A stretch of 64,000 bases of DNA. Origin: an uncultured Gammaproteobacteria bacterium (GTDB lineage Bacteria; Pseudomonadota; Gammaproteobacteria; Pseudomonadales; Pseudohongiellaceae). Below the pieces are notes generated by a model. It made no database searches, was not told the DNA's origin, and saw nothing but the letters and a program-made list of their open reading frames with translations. The translations under genes and the position numbers were made by a program. Below are positions 54,177 to 64,000 of this stretch, piece by piece. The stretch's first letter is position 1. Each line of letters starts with the position of its first letter. The stretch lies in contig CAJXIY010000002.1 in NCBI GenBank assembly GCA_913054495.1, positions 1-64,000 of the forward strand, given 5' to 3'.

Positions 54177-54935
54177 TCAACTGTCGGGGTCAAACGATCT
54201 GGCATCCAGGGTTTGCCCATGAATCGATTTTGACTGTGGGCTCATCAGGTAAAGATACACCGGCATCAGGGATTCTGCGGTGGGCTGGGACTCTGGATTC
54301 TCTGCCGGATAGGCGATGCGACGCATATTGGTGCGGGTGGCGCCGGGGTTGAGGCTGTTCACTCGTATCGAGCTGGTATTGGCGAGCTCATCCGCGAGCG
54401 TCTGCATCAGCCCCTCCACAGCAAATTTGGAGACCGCGTAGGCCCCCCAATAGGCGCGGCCGACGCGACCGACACTGGACGCGGTAAACAGGAGTCTGGC
54501 ATCTGCCGAGCGAGAAAGACTGGGCAGTAAAGCCTTGGTCAGAAAGAAGACGGCGTTTATGTTCACCTGCATCAGTTCGTTCCAATCCCGCTCCGGATAA
54601 AACTCGATCGGGTTCATGGCGCTTATCAATGCGGCGTTATGAATCAGTCCATCCAGCCATTCGTATTGTTCGGCGAGGGACTGGGCCAGGGTCTGATAGT
54701 CTGCTGCCGTAGCGGAGATAAAATCCAGAGGATGAATGATAGTCTTGCCGGGGTTTACCGCTTCTATCTGGTCATATACCGCTTCGAGTTTTTCCTGATT
54801 ACGGCCCAGTAGAATAACCCTGGCGCCGTGATCGGCAAATGTGCACGCACATACTTTGCCAATACCGTCGCTGGCCCCGGTAATCAGAATAGTCTTGTCT
54901 TCGAGCAAGTTTTTCGGGGCTGTGTATTCGAACAT
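54177..54935 (-). CDS. yciK: YciK-like short-chain dehydrogenase/reductase
   Basis: 252-residue SDR. The nucleotide-binding motif is TGASDGIGK, NAAL lies after strand four, and the catalytic Ser and YxxxK are in TASSVGRVGRAYWGAYAVSK. The N-terminal YTAPKNLLEDKTILITG agrees with YciK. Substrate unknown. It ends the leftward group that starts with the amidohydrolase gene. Confidence 0.88.
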   Translation of the reverse strand: MFEYTAPKNLLEDKTILITGASDGIGKVCACTFADHGARVILLGRNQEKLEAVYDQIEAVNPGKTIIHPLDFISATAADYQTLAQSLAEQYEWLDGLIHNAALISAMNPIEFYPERDWNELMQVNINAVFFLTKALLPSLSRSADARLLFTASSVGRVGRAYWGAYAVSKFAVEGLMQTLADELANTSSIRVNSLNPGATRTNMRRIAYPAENPESQPTAESLMPVYLYLMSPQSKSIHGQTLDARSFDPDS

Positions 54936-54949
54936 GGGATCGGGCAGCC

Positions 54950-55642
54950 TCAGGCGAATTTAAGAGAGTTAAGTAAGGCTTCGGTTTGATCGGGAGAGTG
55001 AAGGATAAAATCGGCCATCCACTGTTCTATCTTGGTGTCTCGCGCGAGGTAACCATAAGCGGCAGCTATGGCGATGACGTCGGCATTCTTTGCGGCCTCG
55101 ATGTCCCGTCGATGATCGCCAATATACACCGTGCGTTCGGTACCCACACCCAACTGCCGGCAGGCGAGCAAGATAGGTTCGGGGTGCGGCTTGCGCTGAC
55201 TCACGTGATCGGGACAAACCAAGGTGCCGCAGCGAGAGCGCAAATTGAGTTTGTCGAGAAGCAGGCTCGTGTATTTTTCCGGCTTGTTGGTAACGATGCC
55301 CCAGGGTATCTGCTGCCGTTCCAGTTTTGCCAGCAGGCCATCCAGCCCTGGATACAGGGCGGCGTCAGTTACCTGGAGTTGTTGATAATAGAGGTGGAGC
55401 AGGCGTTGAGTTAGCTCTACAAATTCGGCGTGATCTTCGTCGATTCCGAAGGCGAGTTTGACCAGGGCGCGGGCGCCATCAGAAACCGTATGGTAAATCG
55501 AATCACGACTCAGCGGTGGTTTCCCATGTTCCGCCAGTAATTGCTTTACCACGGCGACGAAGTCCGGTGCGGTGTCTATCAGGGTGCCATCCAGATCGAA
55601 TAACACGCACTCTATGGAAGTCTGCAGCGGCGACGCCATCAT
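54950..55642 (-). CDS. HAD phosphatase, Gph/MupP-like
   Basis: 230-residue HAD-family phosphatase. Motif I is FDLDGTLIDTAPDF, motif II near IVTNKPEKY, motif III/IV VYIGDHRRDIEAAKNA. It could be phosphoglycolate phosphatase. The neighbours (ubiG and an amidohydrolase on one side, yciK on the other) match the locus I recall for Pseudomonas mupP, which dephosphorylates N-acetylmuramate 6-phosphate in cell-wall recycling, so that role is at least as likely. Confidence 0.88.
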   Translation of the reverse strand: MMASPLQTSIECVLFDLDGTLIDTAPDFVAVVKQLLAEHGKPPLSRDSIYHTVSDGARALVKLAFGIDEDHAEFVELTQRLLHLYYQQLQVTDAALYPGLDGLLAKLERQQIPWGIVTNKPEKYTSLLLDKLNLRSRCGTLVCPDHVSQRKPHPEPILLACRQLGVGTERTVYIGDHRRDIEAAKNADVIAIAAAYGYLARDTKIEQWMADFILHSPDQTEALLNSLKFA

Positions 55643-55701
55643 TTCAAGTCCTGCGGCTTTCTATCGAGTCTTTTTCGCAAGTCTATGTCCCAGGTTCTGT
55701 C

Positions 55702-56412
55702 TCAGGTCTCAGGCCTAAGATAATGGGCGAGGTAGTTTACATCGAGGCCCCCTTGCAGGGAATATTTCTTGCTCAGCGGATTGTAGTGCAGGCCCACTTG
55801 CCCCTGGAGCTGGAGACCACAGTTTCGAGACCACAGGGCCAGTTCTGACGGTTTGATAAACTTGGCGAAATCGTGGGTGCCGCAGGGCAACAACTTGAGC
55901 AGGTATTCGGCGCCAAGTATGGCGAATAGATAGGACTTTGGATTGCGATTGATGGTTGAGAAAAACACAATGCCGCCAGGCTTTAGCAGTCGGTAACAAG
56001 CATCGACTACCGACGCGGGTACCGGCACGTGTTCGAGCAGTTCCAGACAGGTAACTACATCGAATTGCTGTTGATGCCGCTGGGCAAATTTTTCGGCAGA
56101 AGCTTTTTGATAGTCGATTTCGAGTTTACTTTCGAGTAGATGCAATCTGGCAACCGCGAGTGCAGCATCCGCCATGTCGATAGCGGTCACCCTGGCGCCA
56201 TGATGAGCCATCGCCTCAGCCAGAATGCCGCCGCCGCAGCCAATATCCAGTACCTGCTTGTCGGCGAGATTAATCTGGCGGCTGATGTAATTGACGCGCA
56301 GGGGATTAATGTCGTGTAGGGATTTAAACTCGCTGTTGATATCCCACCAACGCGATGCCAGCGCCTCGAATTTCTTGATCTCCAACTCGTCTACGTTTTC
56401 CATTGGCTTCAT
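55702..56412 (-). CDS. ubiG: Ubiquinone biosynthesis O-methyltransferase
   Basis: 236-residue SAM methyltransferase acting in two steps of ubiquinone synthesis. FEALASRWWDINSEFKSLHDINPLRV is the UbiG start, DIGCGGGILAEAMA the SAM site, and HDFAKFIKPSEL a late family block. The ATG at 56412 overlaps the upstream stop by four bases, which is preferred over the frame's first codon at 56439. Confidence 0.95.
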   Translation of the reverse strand: MKPMENVDELEIKKFEALASRWWDINSEFKSLHDINPLRVNYISRQINLADKQVLDIGCGGGILAEAMAHHGARVTAIDMADAALAVARLHLLESKLEIDYQKASAEKFAQRHQQQFDVVTCLELLEHVPVPASVVDACYRLLKPGGIVFFSTINRNPKSYLFAILGAEYLLKLLPCGTHDFAKFIKPSELALWSRNCGLQLQGQVGLHYNPLSKKYSLQGGLDVNYLAHYLRPET

Positions 56413-57743
56413 CGCGCCTGCTCGATTTTCTGTTGCCATGCCATAACCGATTCCCTGATTAAGTCACGATCCATGGTTTTTAGTTCACCCTCTTCGAAAA
56501 TCAGCCGGCCACCACACCACACGTGAGATACCTGGGATGCCTGGGCGGCATACACCAGTTGAGAAACAGGATTATACAGGGGCATGGTATTTAATCGATC
56601 CAGGTTTACGGCGGTAATGTCGGCATACTTGCCGGTTTCCAGGCTACCGATGACTGCATCCAGGCCCAGGGCTCTGGCCGCATTTATGGTGGCTAATTCT
56701 AGGGCCTGCGGTGCCGGTAGCGCGCTGGCATCGGCGGCCACGATTTTGGCAAGCAGCGCGGCGCAGCGCATCTCCGAAAACATATCCAGGTCGTTGTTAC
56801 TGGCGCAGCCATCGGTACCCAGGGCGACATTGACTCCTGCGTCCAGCAGCTTCGCAACCTGGCACAGGCCGCTGGCCAACTTCAGGTTGGATTCGGGGCA
56901 GTGGGCGACGCTGGCGCCGTGTGCTGCCAGTAACTCGATCTCGGTGTCCAGCAACTGGGTGGCGTGAACGCAGATAAGGCGGGGACTCAACAGACCCAGT
57001 TCGGCGAGGCGCTGAAGAGGCCGGCGGCCATCGGTCTGCACTGCCTCTTCGACTTCCTGTGCGGTCTCGTGGACATGCATGTGTATCGGCACATCCAGCT
57101 CTTCCGCCAGGGTCGAGATCTTCATCAAGGGTTGGTCCGACACGGTGTAGGGGGCATGGGGTCCGAAGGCGGTGTGGACCAATTCGCTGTTGCGGTAGTT
57201 GTCGTGAAGCTCGGTGGCCTTGTGGATGTATTCTTCCGCATCCTGTGCCCAGATCGTCGGAAAATCGAGTACCGGGCTCGCCAGTTGTACCCGCATATTC
57301 GCATCCAATGCTGCTCTCGCTACCTCGTCGGGGAAAAAATACATGTCCGCGAAACAGGTGGTGCCGGAGGATATCATTTCTGCGATGGCGAGATTTGCCC
57401 CCTGTCTGACGAATTCCGCACTCACAAATTTGCTTTCCATGGGCCAGACCACCTGTTCCAGCCATTGTTTAAAAGGGATATCGTCGGCTATTCCCCGCAG
57501 CAGGGACATAGCCGAATGACCGTGGACGTTCACCAGGCCGGGAATCAGGGCGTGTTGGTCCAGGCGGATGCTGGAGGTGGCGGAGACACTCGATTGCGCA
57601 TCCTTGGAAGCGGTGATGGCGACGATTTTCCGGTCCCGAATCGCCACTGCATGGTCTTCCAGAACAGTCCCTGCCGGCACCACCGGCAGGATCCATTTTG
57701 CGTGAATCAGGAGGTCTGCCTGTATGGGTTTTTCGGTGCTCAA
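56409..57743 (-). CDS. mtaD: 5-methylthioadenosine/S-adenosylhomocysteine deaminase-like amidohydrolase
   Basis: 444-residue metal-dependent TRZ/ATZ-type hydrolase. HGHSAMSLLRG carries the His-x-His metal pair, followed by HMHVHETAQE, and GTDGCASNNDLDMF carries the metal Asp. In the Pseudomonas neighbourhood mtnA lies between this gene and gyrA; here mtnA is absent, with only a 447-bp gap. The deaminated nucleoside is inferred from family only. Confidence 0.87.
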   Translation of the reverse strand: MSTEKPIQADLLIHAKWILPVVPAGTVLEDHAVAIRDRKIVAITASKDAQSSVSATSSIRLDQHALIPGLVNVHGHSAMSLLRGIADDIPFKQWLEQVVWPMESKFVSAEFVRQGANLAIAEMISSGTTCFADMYFFPDEVARAALDANMRVQLASPVLDFPTIWAQDAEEYIHKATELHDNYRNSELVHTAFGPHAPYTVSDQPLMKISTLAEELDVPIHMHVHETAQEVEEAVQTDGRRPLQRLAELGLLSPRLICVHATQLLDTEIELLAAHGASVAHCPESNLKLASGLCQVAKLLDAGVNVALGTDGCASNNDLDMFSEMRCAALLAKIVAADASALPAPQALELATINAARALGLDAVIGSLETGKYADITAVNLDRLNTMPLYNPVSQLVYAAQASQVSHVWCGGRLIFEEGELKTMDRDLIRESVMAWQQKIEQAR

Positions 57744-58190
57744 TTGCGGGTCTCTTTCAGCTCAATTGTGGTGATTTTTTTGATGACGTTCGGTTCGCCT
57801 TCAAGGCCGGCTTTTGGCTTCACTGTCGGGGTAAATACAGGCGCGAAAGTATACCCTGAAACTCCGCAAATTGCGCGTTCACAGCCTTAACTACAAAGGT
57901 CACGGAAATTATTGAAAAAACAGGAAATTATTGACTTCAAGCGCACCGAATACAGTGTCCTTAGGGGATGTTTCATGGTAGCATTACGGCCTGTTTTCAG
58001 ACTCTGTTTTGGTATCTTTCGCCCCATCTGGTTCGACTGTCGCCGGAGCCAGAATCTGGGTAAAAAAACCCTGAATCGGCCGCTATAAAGTAGTAGGCAT
58101 ACTCTCATTTGTTGCATGTCAGTTACGCATAAAATATTCATGCCTCAAGCCCTGCATATCGCTCCCAATCTGTTAGGAAAACGCTAGTCT
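57744..58190. other. Divergent promoter region of gyrA and the amidohydrolase gene
   Basis: 447 bp without a credible gene. TAAAAT at 58130-58135 is a candidate gyrA -10 element, and AGGA precedes the gyrA ATG at about 12 bases. A leftward 84-codon frame (57887-58141) lacks any supporting feature. Confidence 0.4.
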
Positions 58191-60797
58191 ATGTCCGAAT
58201 TCGCTAAACAGGTATTGCCTGTCTCACTGGAAAGTGAAATGCGTGAGTCCTATCTGGCTTACGCCATGAGTGTCATCGTCGGACGGGCGCTGCCGGACGT
58301 ACGGGATGGGCTGAAGCCTGTGCACCGGCGTGTATTATTTGCCATGAATGTATTGTCGAACGATTACAACAAGCCCTACAAGAAGTCGGCTCGCGTCGTG
58401 GGTGATGTGATCGGCAAATACCATCCCCATGGTGACACCGCGGTGTATGACACCATCGTGAGAATGGCGCAGGATTTTTCATTGCGTTATCCTCTGGTCG
58501 ACGGCCAGGGCAATTTTGGTTCGATCGATGGCGATGCGGCGGCGGCCATGCGTTATACCGAAATCCGCATGTCCAAGATCGCTCATGATCTACTGGCCGA
58601 TCTCGACAAGGACACTGTCGATTTCTCACCAAACTACGACGGTACCGAACATATACCGGATGTGTTTCCCACCAGGGTACCGAACCTGCTGGTCAACGGT
58701 TCTTCTGGTATCGCGGTGGGCATGGCTACCAATATCCCTCCCCACAATCTGCGCGAAGTGATCGATGCCGCGATCGCACTCCTCGATGCGCCGGATATCG
58801 ATATCGATGGTCTGATGGAATACATCCAGGGGCCGGATTTCCCCACTGCTGGAATTATCAACGGCAAGGCCGGAATAGTGCAGGCTTATCGCACCGGCCG
58901 GGGTCGAATTTATGTGCGGGCCAAGGCAGACATTATCGAGGATGAAAAATCCAACAAACAGACCATCATCGTCACCGAAATTCCTTATCAGCTCAATAAA
59001 TCGAAGTTGATAGAACGCATAGCCGAACTGGTAAAAGAAAAGAAGATTGAGGGGATCACCGAGCTAAGAGACGAATCAGACAAGGACGGTTTGCGAATAG
59101 TGATCGAATTACGCCGGGGCGAAATGGGCGACGTGGTGCTCAACAACCTTTACTCCCAGACCCAGATGCAGTCGGTGTTCGGCATCAACATGGTGGCGCT
59201 GGTCGACGGTCAGCCGCGGGTGTTGAATCTGAAGGAATTTCTGGAAGCGTTTATTCGCCATCGTCGTGAAGTGGTTTCGAGAAGAACCAACTATCTGCTC
59301 AGGAAGGCGCGGGGGAGGGGCCATGTTCTCGAGGGTCTCGCGGTGGCGCTGGCGAACATCGACGCGGTCATCGAATTGATCAAGACCTCGGCGAACTCCA
59401 GCGAAGCGAAAGAGAAGTTGCTGGCAAGATCTTGGAAATCCGACAGCGTGTTGAAAATGCTGGGGGAAGTGGGAGCGGATGCCTGCAGACCGGATGGGCT
59501 GGATCCTCAATACGGCCTGAAAGAAAATGAATATTTTCTCTCGCCGGAACAAGCCCAGGCAATTCTCGAACTGAGACTGCATCGTCTAACCGGATTGGAA
59601 CACGAAAAACTGATAAACGATTACCAGGAATTATTACGACAGATCAGCGATCACCTGGATATATTAGAGAACCAGCCACGGCTATTAAACGTCGTGCGCG
59701 AAGAACTCGAAAAAATTCACAAGGAATACGGTGACGAACGCAAAACTGAAATCGTGGCTTCGCAACTGGATTTGACGATCGAAGACCTGATTCCCGAAGA
59801 AGATCGGGTGGTGACGATATCGAACACCGGTTACGCGAAGACCCAAGCGCTGTCCGACTATAGCGCACAACGTCGGGGTGGCAGGGGCAAGGCCGCAGCA
59901 ACGGTCAAGGATGAGGACTTCGTGGAGCATCTTCTGGTCGCGAGCACCCATGATACCTTGCTGTGCTTCAGTTCCATGGGAAAGGTTTACTGGTTGAAGG
60001 TATTTTTGATTCCCATAGCCAGCCGTACCTCGAGAGGCAAGCCCATCGTCAATATTCTGCCCCTTGATGAGGGTGAACGAATCACCTCCATGCTGCCGGT
60101 GACGGAATACACCGACGATCATTTCGTCTTCATGGCAACTGCTAACGGCACCGTCAAGAAAACCGCACTCACAAATTTCGCCCGGCAACGCAGTGTCGGG
60201 CTACGGGCTATCGAACTGGATGCAGGCGATGAGTTGGTGGGGACAGCCGTCACCGATGGTTCCAGAGACGTGATGCTGATGAGCAATAGCGGCAAGCTTA
60301 CACGTTTCAAGGAATCTGATGTCAGGGCAATGGGGCGAACGGCACGCGGTGTCAGGGGCATTAGAATGGCGCCAGGTTTCCGCATGATTTCACTGATTAT
60401 ACCCAGTGAAGGTAGGCAAATACTTACCGTGAGTGAGAATGGTTATGGTAAACGCACTTCGGTTGAGGACTTTCCTATCTATGGTCGCGGTGGTCAAGGT
60501 GTCATTGGAATGCAAACCAGCGACCGTAATGGTGCCGTGGTGGGTGCAGTCCAGGTCGAGGAAAGCGATGAGATCATGCTGATCTCAGACAAGGGTACCC
60601 TGGTGCGAACCCGCGTAGATGAGATATCGGTGCAGGGAAGAAACACCCAGGGTGTGCGTCTGATTCGGTTAAAAGAAGGGGAAAAACTGGTTGGGATAGA
60701 GCAGGTTGACGAGCCGGAAGAAACCTCACATTCAGCTTCTGAGGAGTTATCCGCAGAGGGTAATAATACCCAGAATGATGATAACGAAGCGCGATGA
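58191..60797 (+). CDS. gyrA: DNA gyrase subunit A
   Basis: 868-residue gyrase subunit. [36 protein letters not shown] (Thr at the Ser83 position as in Pseudomonas, with Asp retained at the 87 position, so a quinolone-susceptible type) and [10 protein letters not shown] with the catalytic Tyr are intact. The GyrA box is QRRGGRGK. The six-bladed C-terminal domain is complete, with an acidic tail of about 30 residues. The last codons overlap the pheA start. Confidence 0.96.
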   Translation: MSEFAKQVLPVSLESEMRESYLAYAMSVIVGRALPDVRDGLKPVHRRVLFAMNVLSNDYNKPYKKSARVVGDVIGKYHPHGDTAVYDTIVRMAQDFSLRYPLVDGQGNFGSIDGDAAAAMRYTEIRMSKIAHDLLADLDKDTVDFSPNYDGTEHIPDVFPTRVPNLLVNGSSGIAVGMATNIPPHNLREVIDAAIALLDAPDIDIDGLMEYIQGPDFPTAGIINGKAGIVQAYRTGRGRIYVRAKADIIEDEKSNKQTIIVTEIPYQLNKSKLIERIAELVKEKKIEGITELRDESDKDGLRIVIELRRGEMGDVVLNNLYSQTQMQSVFGINMVALVDGQPRVLNLKEFLEAFIRHRREVVSRRTNYLLRKARGRGHVLEGLAVALANIDAVIELIKTSANSSEAKEKLLARSWKSDSVLKMLGEVGADACRPDGLDPQYGLKENEYFLSPEQAQAILELRLHRLTGLEHEKLINDYQELLRQISDHLDILENQPRLLNVVREELEKIHKEYGDERKTEIVASQLDLTIEDLIPEEDRVVTISNTGYAKTQALSDYSAQRRGGRGKAAATVKDEDFVEHLLVASTHDTLLCFSSMGKVYWLKVFLIPIASRTSRGKPIVNILPLDEGERITSMLPVTEYTDDHFVFMATANGTVKKTALTNFARQRSVGLRAIELDAGDELVGTAVTDGSRDVMLMSNSGKLTRFKESDVRAMGRTARGVRGIRMAPGFRMISLIIPSEGRQILTVSENGYGKRTSVEDFPIYGRGGQGVIGMQTSDRNGAVVGAVQVEESDEIMLISDKGTLVRTRVDEISVQGRNTQGVRLIRLKEGEKLVGIEQVDEPEETSHSASEELSAEGNNTQNDDNEAR

Positions 60798-61620
60798 AAA
60801 AAATGCTTCGGTGGCCTTCCTGGGGCCGCGGGGAACCTATTCCCAGGCTGCTGTCATTGGCCACTTTGGATCGGGCTGTGAACTACTCGAATGTGCCGGC
60901 ATAGAAGATGTGTTCGCTGCGGTTGAGGGCTGTCGCGCCGATTTTGGTGTGGTGCCGGTAGAAAACTCCACCGAAGGCGCCATAAATAATACCCAGGATT
61001 GCCTGCTGCTCAGCAGCTTGAAAATAGTCGGCGAGGAAATTGTCAGCATCGTACATAATTTGCTTGTCAGTCAGACCGCTGATGGCAGTGAGATAGACGC
61101 CATTGCATCTCACCAGCAGTCCCTGGCGCAGTGTCGTCACTGGTTGAAAAAGCATTACCCGAAGTTCAGGCAAATCGAATGTACCAGTAATGCCGAGGCG
61201 GCATTACTGGCGCAGAACGACAGTCGGATTGCCGCGGTTGCCGGCCCCCTCGCCGCTGAAATCTATGATCTGAAAATAGTGCATGCCGGCATTCAGGATC
61301 AGGACCATAACAGTACGAGATTTCTGATCCTGGCTCAGCAGGGCACCACAGCCACGGGAAATGACAAGACCAGTGTGCTTATTCATACGGAGAACAAGCC
61401 CGGCGCCCTGTTTCGCATCCTGCAACCCTTCGAAAGATTCCAGGTGAGTCTGAGCAAGATCGAAACCCGTCCCTCGAAGCAGGCGGCATGGGAGTATGTG
61501 TTCTTCATCGATTTCGAAGGCCATATCGAGGACCAGGCGATTAAGGAATTATTTGTGGAACTACGGCAGTGCACCGCGGAAATCAAAGTGCTGGGTTCCT
61601 ATCCCGTTGCCTCTAGCTGA
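60775..61620 (+). CDS. pheA: Prephenate dehydratase without chorismate mutase domain
   Basis: 281-residue enzyme converting prephenate to phenylpyruvate. The dehydratase domain is complete ([25 protein letters not shown], the catalytic NSTRFLIL), followed by an ACT regulatory domain with the KIETRPSK phenylalanine-binding motif. The N-terminal chorismate mutase domain of about 90 residues found in the gammaproteobacterial P-protein is missing; the dehydratase begins within about 13 residues of the start. The ATG at 60775 overlaps gyrA by 23 bases. Confidence 0.9.
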   Translation: MMITKRDEKNASVAFLGPRGTYSQAAVIGHFGSGCELLECAGIEDVFAAVEGCRADFGVVPVENSTEGAINNTQDCLLLSSLKIVGEEIVSIVHNLLVSQTADGSEIDAIASHQQSLAQCRHWLKKHYPKFRQIECTSNAEAALLAQNDSRIAAVAGPLAAEIYDLKIVHAGIQDQDHNSTRFLILAQQGTTATGNDKTSVLIHTENKPGALFRILQPFERFQVSLSKIETRPSKQAAWEYVFFIDFEGHIEDQAIKELFVELRQCTAEIKVLGSYPVASS

Positions 61621-61652
61621 CACCGAGTCCGCACAGCCATTAGAAACTAAAT

Positions 61653-63869
61653 GTGAATAGTCTGTCAGGCAAAACAATCTTGATTCTCGGTCTGGGGCTG
61701 ATCGGCGGATCGATCGCGCGCGGCCTCAAGGCAGTCGATTCAGGGCAGCGCGTGTTGGCGGCGGATCTGGATGAAAAATCCCTGCGGGCTGCCATCGAGG
61801 ATAAGTCGATTGACGGTTGTGGTGATTTAGAAAGCCTTTGCCCCGAGGCTGATATCATCGTGATTGCGCTGCCGCCATTGGCGATTAATGCCGTGCTGCC
61901 CATCATCTGCGCTCACATGAATGCCGGCGCGGTGGTCACCGATGTGGCGAGTGTAAAGTCTCACATCCTGAAGACCCTGGAATCGTTGGATGAGGGCTTT
62001 CAGCAACGATTCGTGCCCGGCCATCCCATCGCAGGGTCGGAACGAAGTGGCTACGGCGCGTCGCGGCCAGAATTATTCGCGCAACGTAATGTGATACTCA
62101 CACCCTTGCCAAGGACGAGTCCAGAGGCGGTGGCAGTCGTTAACTGCCTGTGGCGACAGCTTGGCGCCAATTTGCTGGGAATGAGTATCTGCCGGCATGA
62201 CGAGGTGCTGGCGGCGACCAGCCATCTGCCCCATTTACTCGCCTTCGCCATCGTCGATGTGCTGGTTAAGCAGGAACTCAGTGCCGATATTTTTCGTTAT
62301 GCGGCGGGGGGCTTTGCCGATTTCAGTCGCCTGGCTTCGAGCGACGCCACCATGTGGTCGGATATATTCATCGCCAATGCGGACGCCAGCACCAGGGTGC
62401 TCGATGCCTATATCGAGAATCTGGTGGAACTGAAAAAAGCAATAGGCGATAGAGATCGGGCCTCTTTGATGAGTACATTTTTGCGCGCGAAAAAAACCCG
62501 GGACAAATTCATCGAGCAGCATTTTAAACCCTCAGGCGACACCATAATGACCGGCCCGCAAGTTACGTTACAGGTTCAATCTGGCGGCCAGATAGCTGGG
62601 ACGCTTCGGGTTCCAGGTGATAAATCTATTTCTCACCGGGCCATAATTCTCGGTTCCATCGCCGATGGTGTCACCGAGGTTAGTGGTTTCCTCGAGGGTG
62701 AGGATGCCCTCAACACGGTGGCTGCCTTCCGTGAGATGGGGGTCACCATCATCGGTCCCGAGGTTGGCAAACTCACCCTGTATGGGGTCGGTAAGGCCGG
62801 TCTGCAGCCACCGCGTAAACCCCTGTACATGGGGAATTCCGGCACCGCCATGCGCTTGTTGGCGGGCCTGCTGGGGGCGCAGTCTTTCGACAGTGAATTG
62901 ATCGGGGATGAATCTCTCAATGACAGACCCATGAACCGGGTGGTTAAACCATTGCGGCAAATGGGGGCGAGCATCGCTACCGCCGCCGGCGGTACCCCGC
63001 CTCTGCGAATCACCGGGACCGAACTGCGTGGTATCGAATACGATATGCCATTGGCCAGCGCCCAGGTTAAATCCTGTTTATTGCTGGCCGGACTCTTCGC
63101 CCGGGGCGTAACCAGGGTTAGGGAGCCGGCGAGCTGTCGGGATCACACCGAGAGAATGCTGGCGGGTTTCGGATATCCTCTGCAGCGAGATCTGGCAGCA
63201 GGCACCATCAGCGTGGAAGGCGGTCATAGCCTGAAAGCGACCGCAATCGACGTGCCGGCTGATATTTCCTCGGCGGCTTTCTTTATCGTCGCCGCCGCCA
63301 TAAGCCCTGGCTCTTCGTTGTTGTTGGAACATGTGGGCGTCAATCCCACGCGTACGGGGATCATCAATATCCTGCAGGCAATGGGCGCCGACATCGAATT
63401 GCATAACGAACGCGAGGTGGGCGGCGAGCCGGTGGCGGATCTGCGGGTACGATACCGCCCACTGCGGGGAATCGAAATCCCGACACAGCAAATACCCCTT
63501 GCCATCGATGAATTTCCGGTGCTGTTCATCGCCGCAGCCTGTGCGCAAGGCGAGACCCTGTTGCGTGGTGCCGCGGAATTGCGGGTCAAGGAAAGCGATA
63601 GAATCGACGCTATGGCCGCTGGCCTGACAAGCCTGGGCATTACCACGAAATCATATGATGACGGCATTCGTATCCAGGGGGGTACTTTGTGCGGTGGCCA
63701 GGTAGACAGTCATGGCGATCACAGAATTGCTATGGCATTTACCATCGCCGCACTGCGGGCGACTGGTGCGATCACCATCACCGATTGTGCAAACGTCGCC
63801 ACCTCCTTTCCTGGCTTCGTGGAGATGGCAAACCGAGTCGGAATCGAGGTGTCAGCGCATGTGGATTAA
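61653..63869 (+). CDS. Fused prephenate dehydrogenase and EPSP synthase
   Basis: 738-residue two-enzyme fusion. Residues 1-300 are prephenate dehydrogenase (NAD site ILGLGLIGGSIARGL; GHPIAGSERSGYGA; catalytic His in SHLPHLLAFAI). Residues about 305-738 are 3-phosphoshikimate 1-carboxyvinyltransferase (VPGDKSISHRAIIL, YMGNSGTAMRLLAG, ELRVKESDRIDAM, DHRIAMAF). This tyrA-aroA fusion is known in Pseudomonas and relatives. It starts at GTG 61653; the ATG two bases earlier runs into a stop. Confidence 0.94.
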   Translation: MNSLSGKTILILGLGLIGGSIARGLKAVDSGQRVLAADLDEKSLRAAIEDKSIDGCGDLESLCPEADIIVIALPPLAINAVLPIICAHMNAGAVVTDVASVKSHILKTLESLDEGFQQRFVPGHPIAGSERSGYGASRPELFAQRNVILTPLPRTSPEAVAVVNCLWRQLGANLLGMSICRHDEVLAATSHLPHLLAFAIVDVLVKQELSADIFRYAAGGFADFSRLASSDATMWSDIFIANADASTRVLDAYIENLVELKKAIGDRDRASLMSTFLRAKKTRDKFIEQHFKPSGDTIMTGPQVTLQVQSGGQIAGTLRVPGDKSISHRAIILGSIADGVTEVSGFLEGEDALNTVAAFREMGVTIIGPEVGKLTLYGVGKAGLQPPRKPLYMGNSGTAMRLLAGLLGAQSFDSELIGDESLNDRPMNRVVKPLRQMGASIATAAGGTPPLRITGTELRGIEYDMPLASAQVKSCLLLAGLFARGVTRVREPASCRDHTERMLAGFGYPLQRDLAAGTISVEGGHSLKATAIDVPADISSAAFFIVAAAISPGSSLLLEHVGVNPTRTGIINILQAMGADIELHNEREVGGEPVADLRVRYRPLRGIEIPTQQIPLAIDEFPVLFIAAACAQGETLLRGAAELRVKESDRIDAMAAGLTSLGITTKSYDDGIRIQGGTLCGGQVDSHGDHRIAMAFTIAALRATGAITITDCANVATSFPGFVEMANRVGIEVSAHVD

Positions 63870-63878
63870 GGCATCATC

Positions 63879-64000
63879 GTGACCCGGGCCAGGGTAATCA
63901 CCATCGACGGACCATCCGCTTCCGGCAAGGGCACTGTCGCCGCCCGTATCGCCGAGGCGCTGGGCTTTTCTCTGCTGGATAGCGGCGCCTTATACCGGGT
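63879..64000 (+). CDS. cmk: Cytidylate kinase, start only (cut by window end)
   Basis: The first 40 codons from GTG 63879 encode [24 protein letters not shown] and DSGALYR, the P-loop and CMP-binding start of CMP kinase. The gene runs off the right edge. cmk after aroA (then rpsA) is the standard order in this group. Confidence 0.9.
   Translation, partial: MTRARVITIDGPSASGKGTVAARIAEALGFSLLDSGALYR

Noticed and set aside
57887-58141. 84-codon leftward frame in the gyrA upstream region
   Set aside because: No ribosome site, unlikely composition, and it covers the presumed gyrA promoter.
61653-63869. TyrA-AroA fusion as a novel architecture
   Set aside because: The same fusion is established in Pseudomonas and related gammaproteobacteria.
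1-64000. CRISPR arrays, rRNA or tRNA genes, insertion sequences, prophage genes
   Set aside because: None was found by eye: no regularly spaced repeats, transposase, integrase or phage structural proteins.

Overview
The window is a contiguous piece of a gammaproteobacterial chromosome, with no plasmid, phage or insertion-sequence signs. Gene content and order point to the Pseudomonadales/Cellvibrionales side of the class: a tyrA-aroA fusion followed by cmk, a two-ATP-cone NrdA, gph/mupP-ubiG-amidohydrolase beside gyrA, an rnf-nth operon, a full ccmABCDEFGHI run, and the yciI-yciB / yciO-trpS-scpA-scpB-rluB neighbourhood. The species cannot be named from the sequence alone.

Layout. 1-12.6 kb: exonuclease I, an MsbA-type ABC exporter, a PlsC-like acyltransferase, a large DUF349 coiled-coil protein, the DinG helicase, then a leftward cluster (DUF5062, cyclophilin, small membrane protein), a MobA-like nucleotidyltransferase and a small gene ending the nrd operon. 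12.7-17.7 kb: nrdAB with an 840-bp upstream region rich in operator-like palindromes. 17.7-24.8 kb: argF, an orphan hydantoinase B, grxD, rnt-pyrC, argG, nth. 24.8-29.5 kb: an rnf operon (A, B, C, D, E, nth). 29.6-34.5 kb: a Deg-type protease, metG, rubredoxin, dcd. 35-43.6 kb: a solitary flagellar sigma factor gene (fliA) followed by the cytochrome c maturation operon. 43.6-48 kb: LysE exporter, moaA-moaB, an AT-rich regulatory stretch with an unlisted 37-codon membrane peptide, xthA and a periplasmic cyclophilin. 48-54 kb: yciI, yciB, yciO, trpS, scpA, scpB, rluB. 54-58 kb: a leftward group yciK, gph/mupP, ubiG, amidohydrolase. 58-64 kb: gyrA, pheA, tyrA-aroA and the start of cmk.

Most striking observation: the Rnf operon is altered in two linked ways. 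rnfG is absent, since rnfD overlaps rnfE by 4 bp. In addition, all four cysteines that in Rnf/NQR ligate the [2Fe-2S] cluster inside the membrane (two in RnfA, two in RnfE) are replaced by Ser, Ser, Ser and Phe, while every soluble Fe-S motif of RnfB and RnfC is kept. This suggests a redox complex that moves electrons without the usual membrane cluster and without the RnfG flavin, or a complex with a changed job.

Other points of interest are fliA stranded without any flagellar gene beside ccm, a PheA that has lost its chorismate mutase domain together with serC and hisC from the usual gyrA-serC-pheA-hisC-tyrA/aroA order, NrdR-like boxes and a perfect 24-bp palindrome upstream of nrdA, two long imperfect intergenic inverted repeats, and an orphan perfect CRP-type half-site pair. 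All comparisons with other genomes are from memory of family sequences; no search was run.
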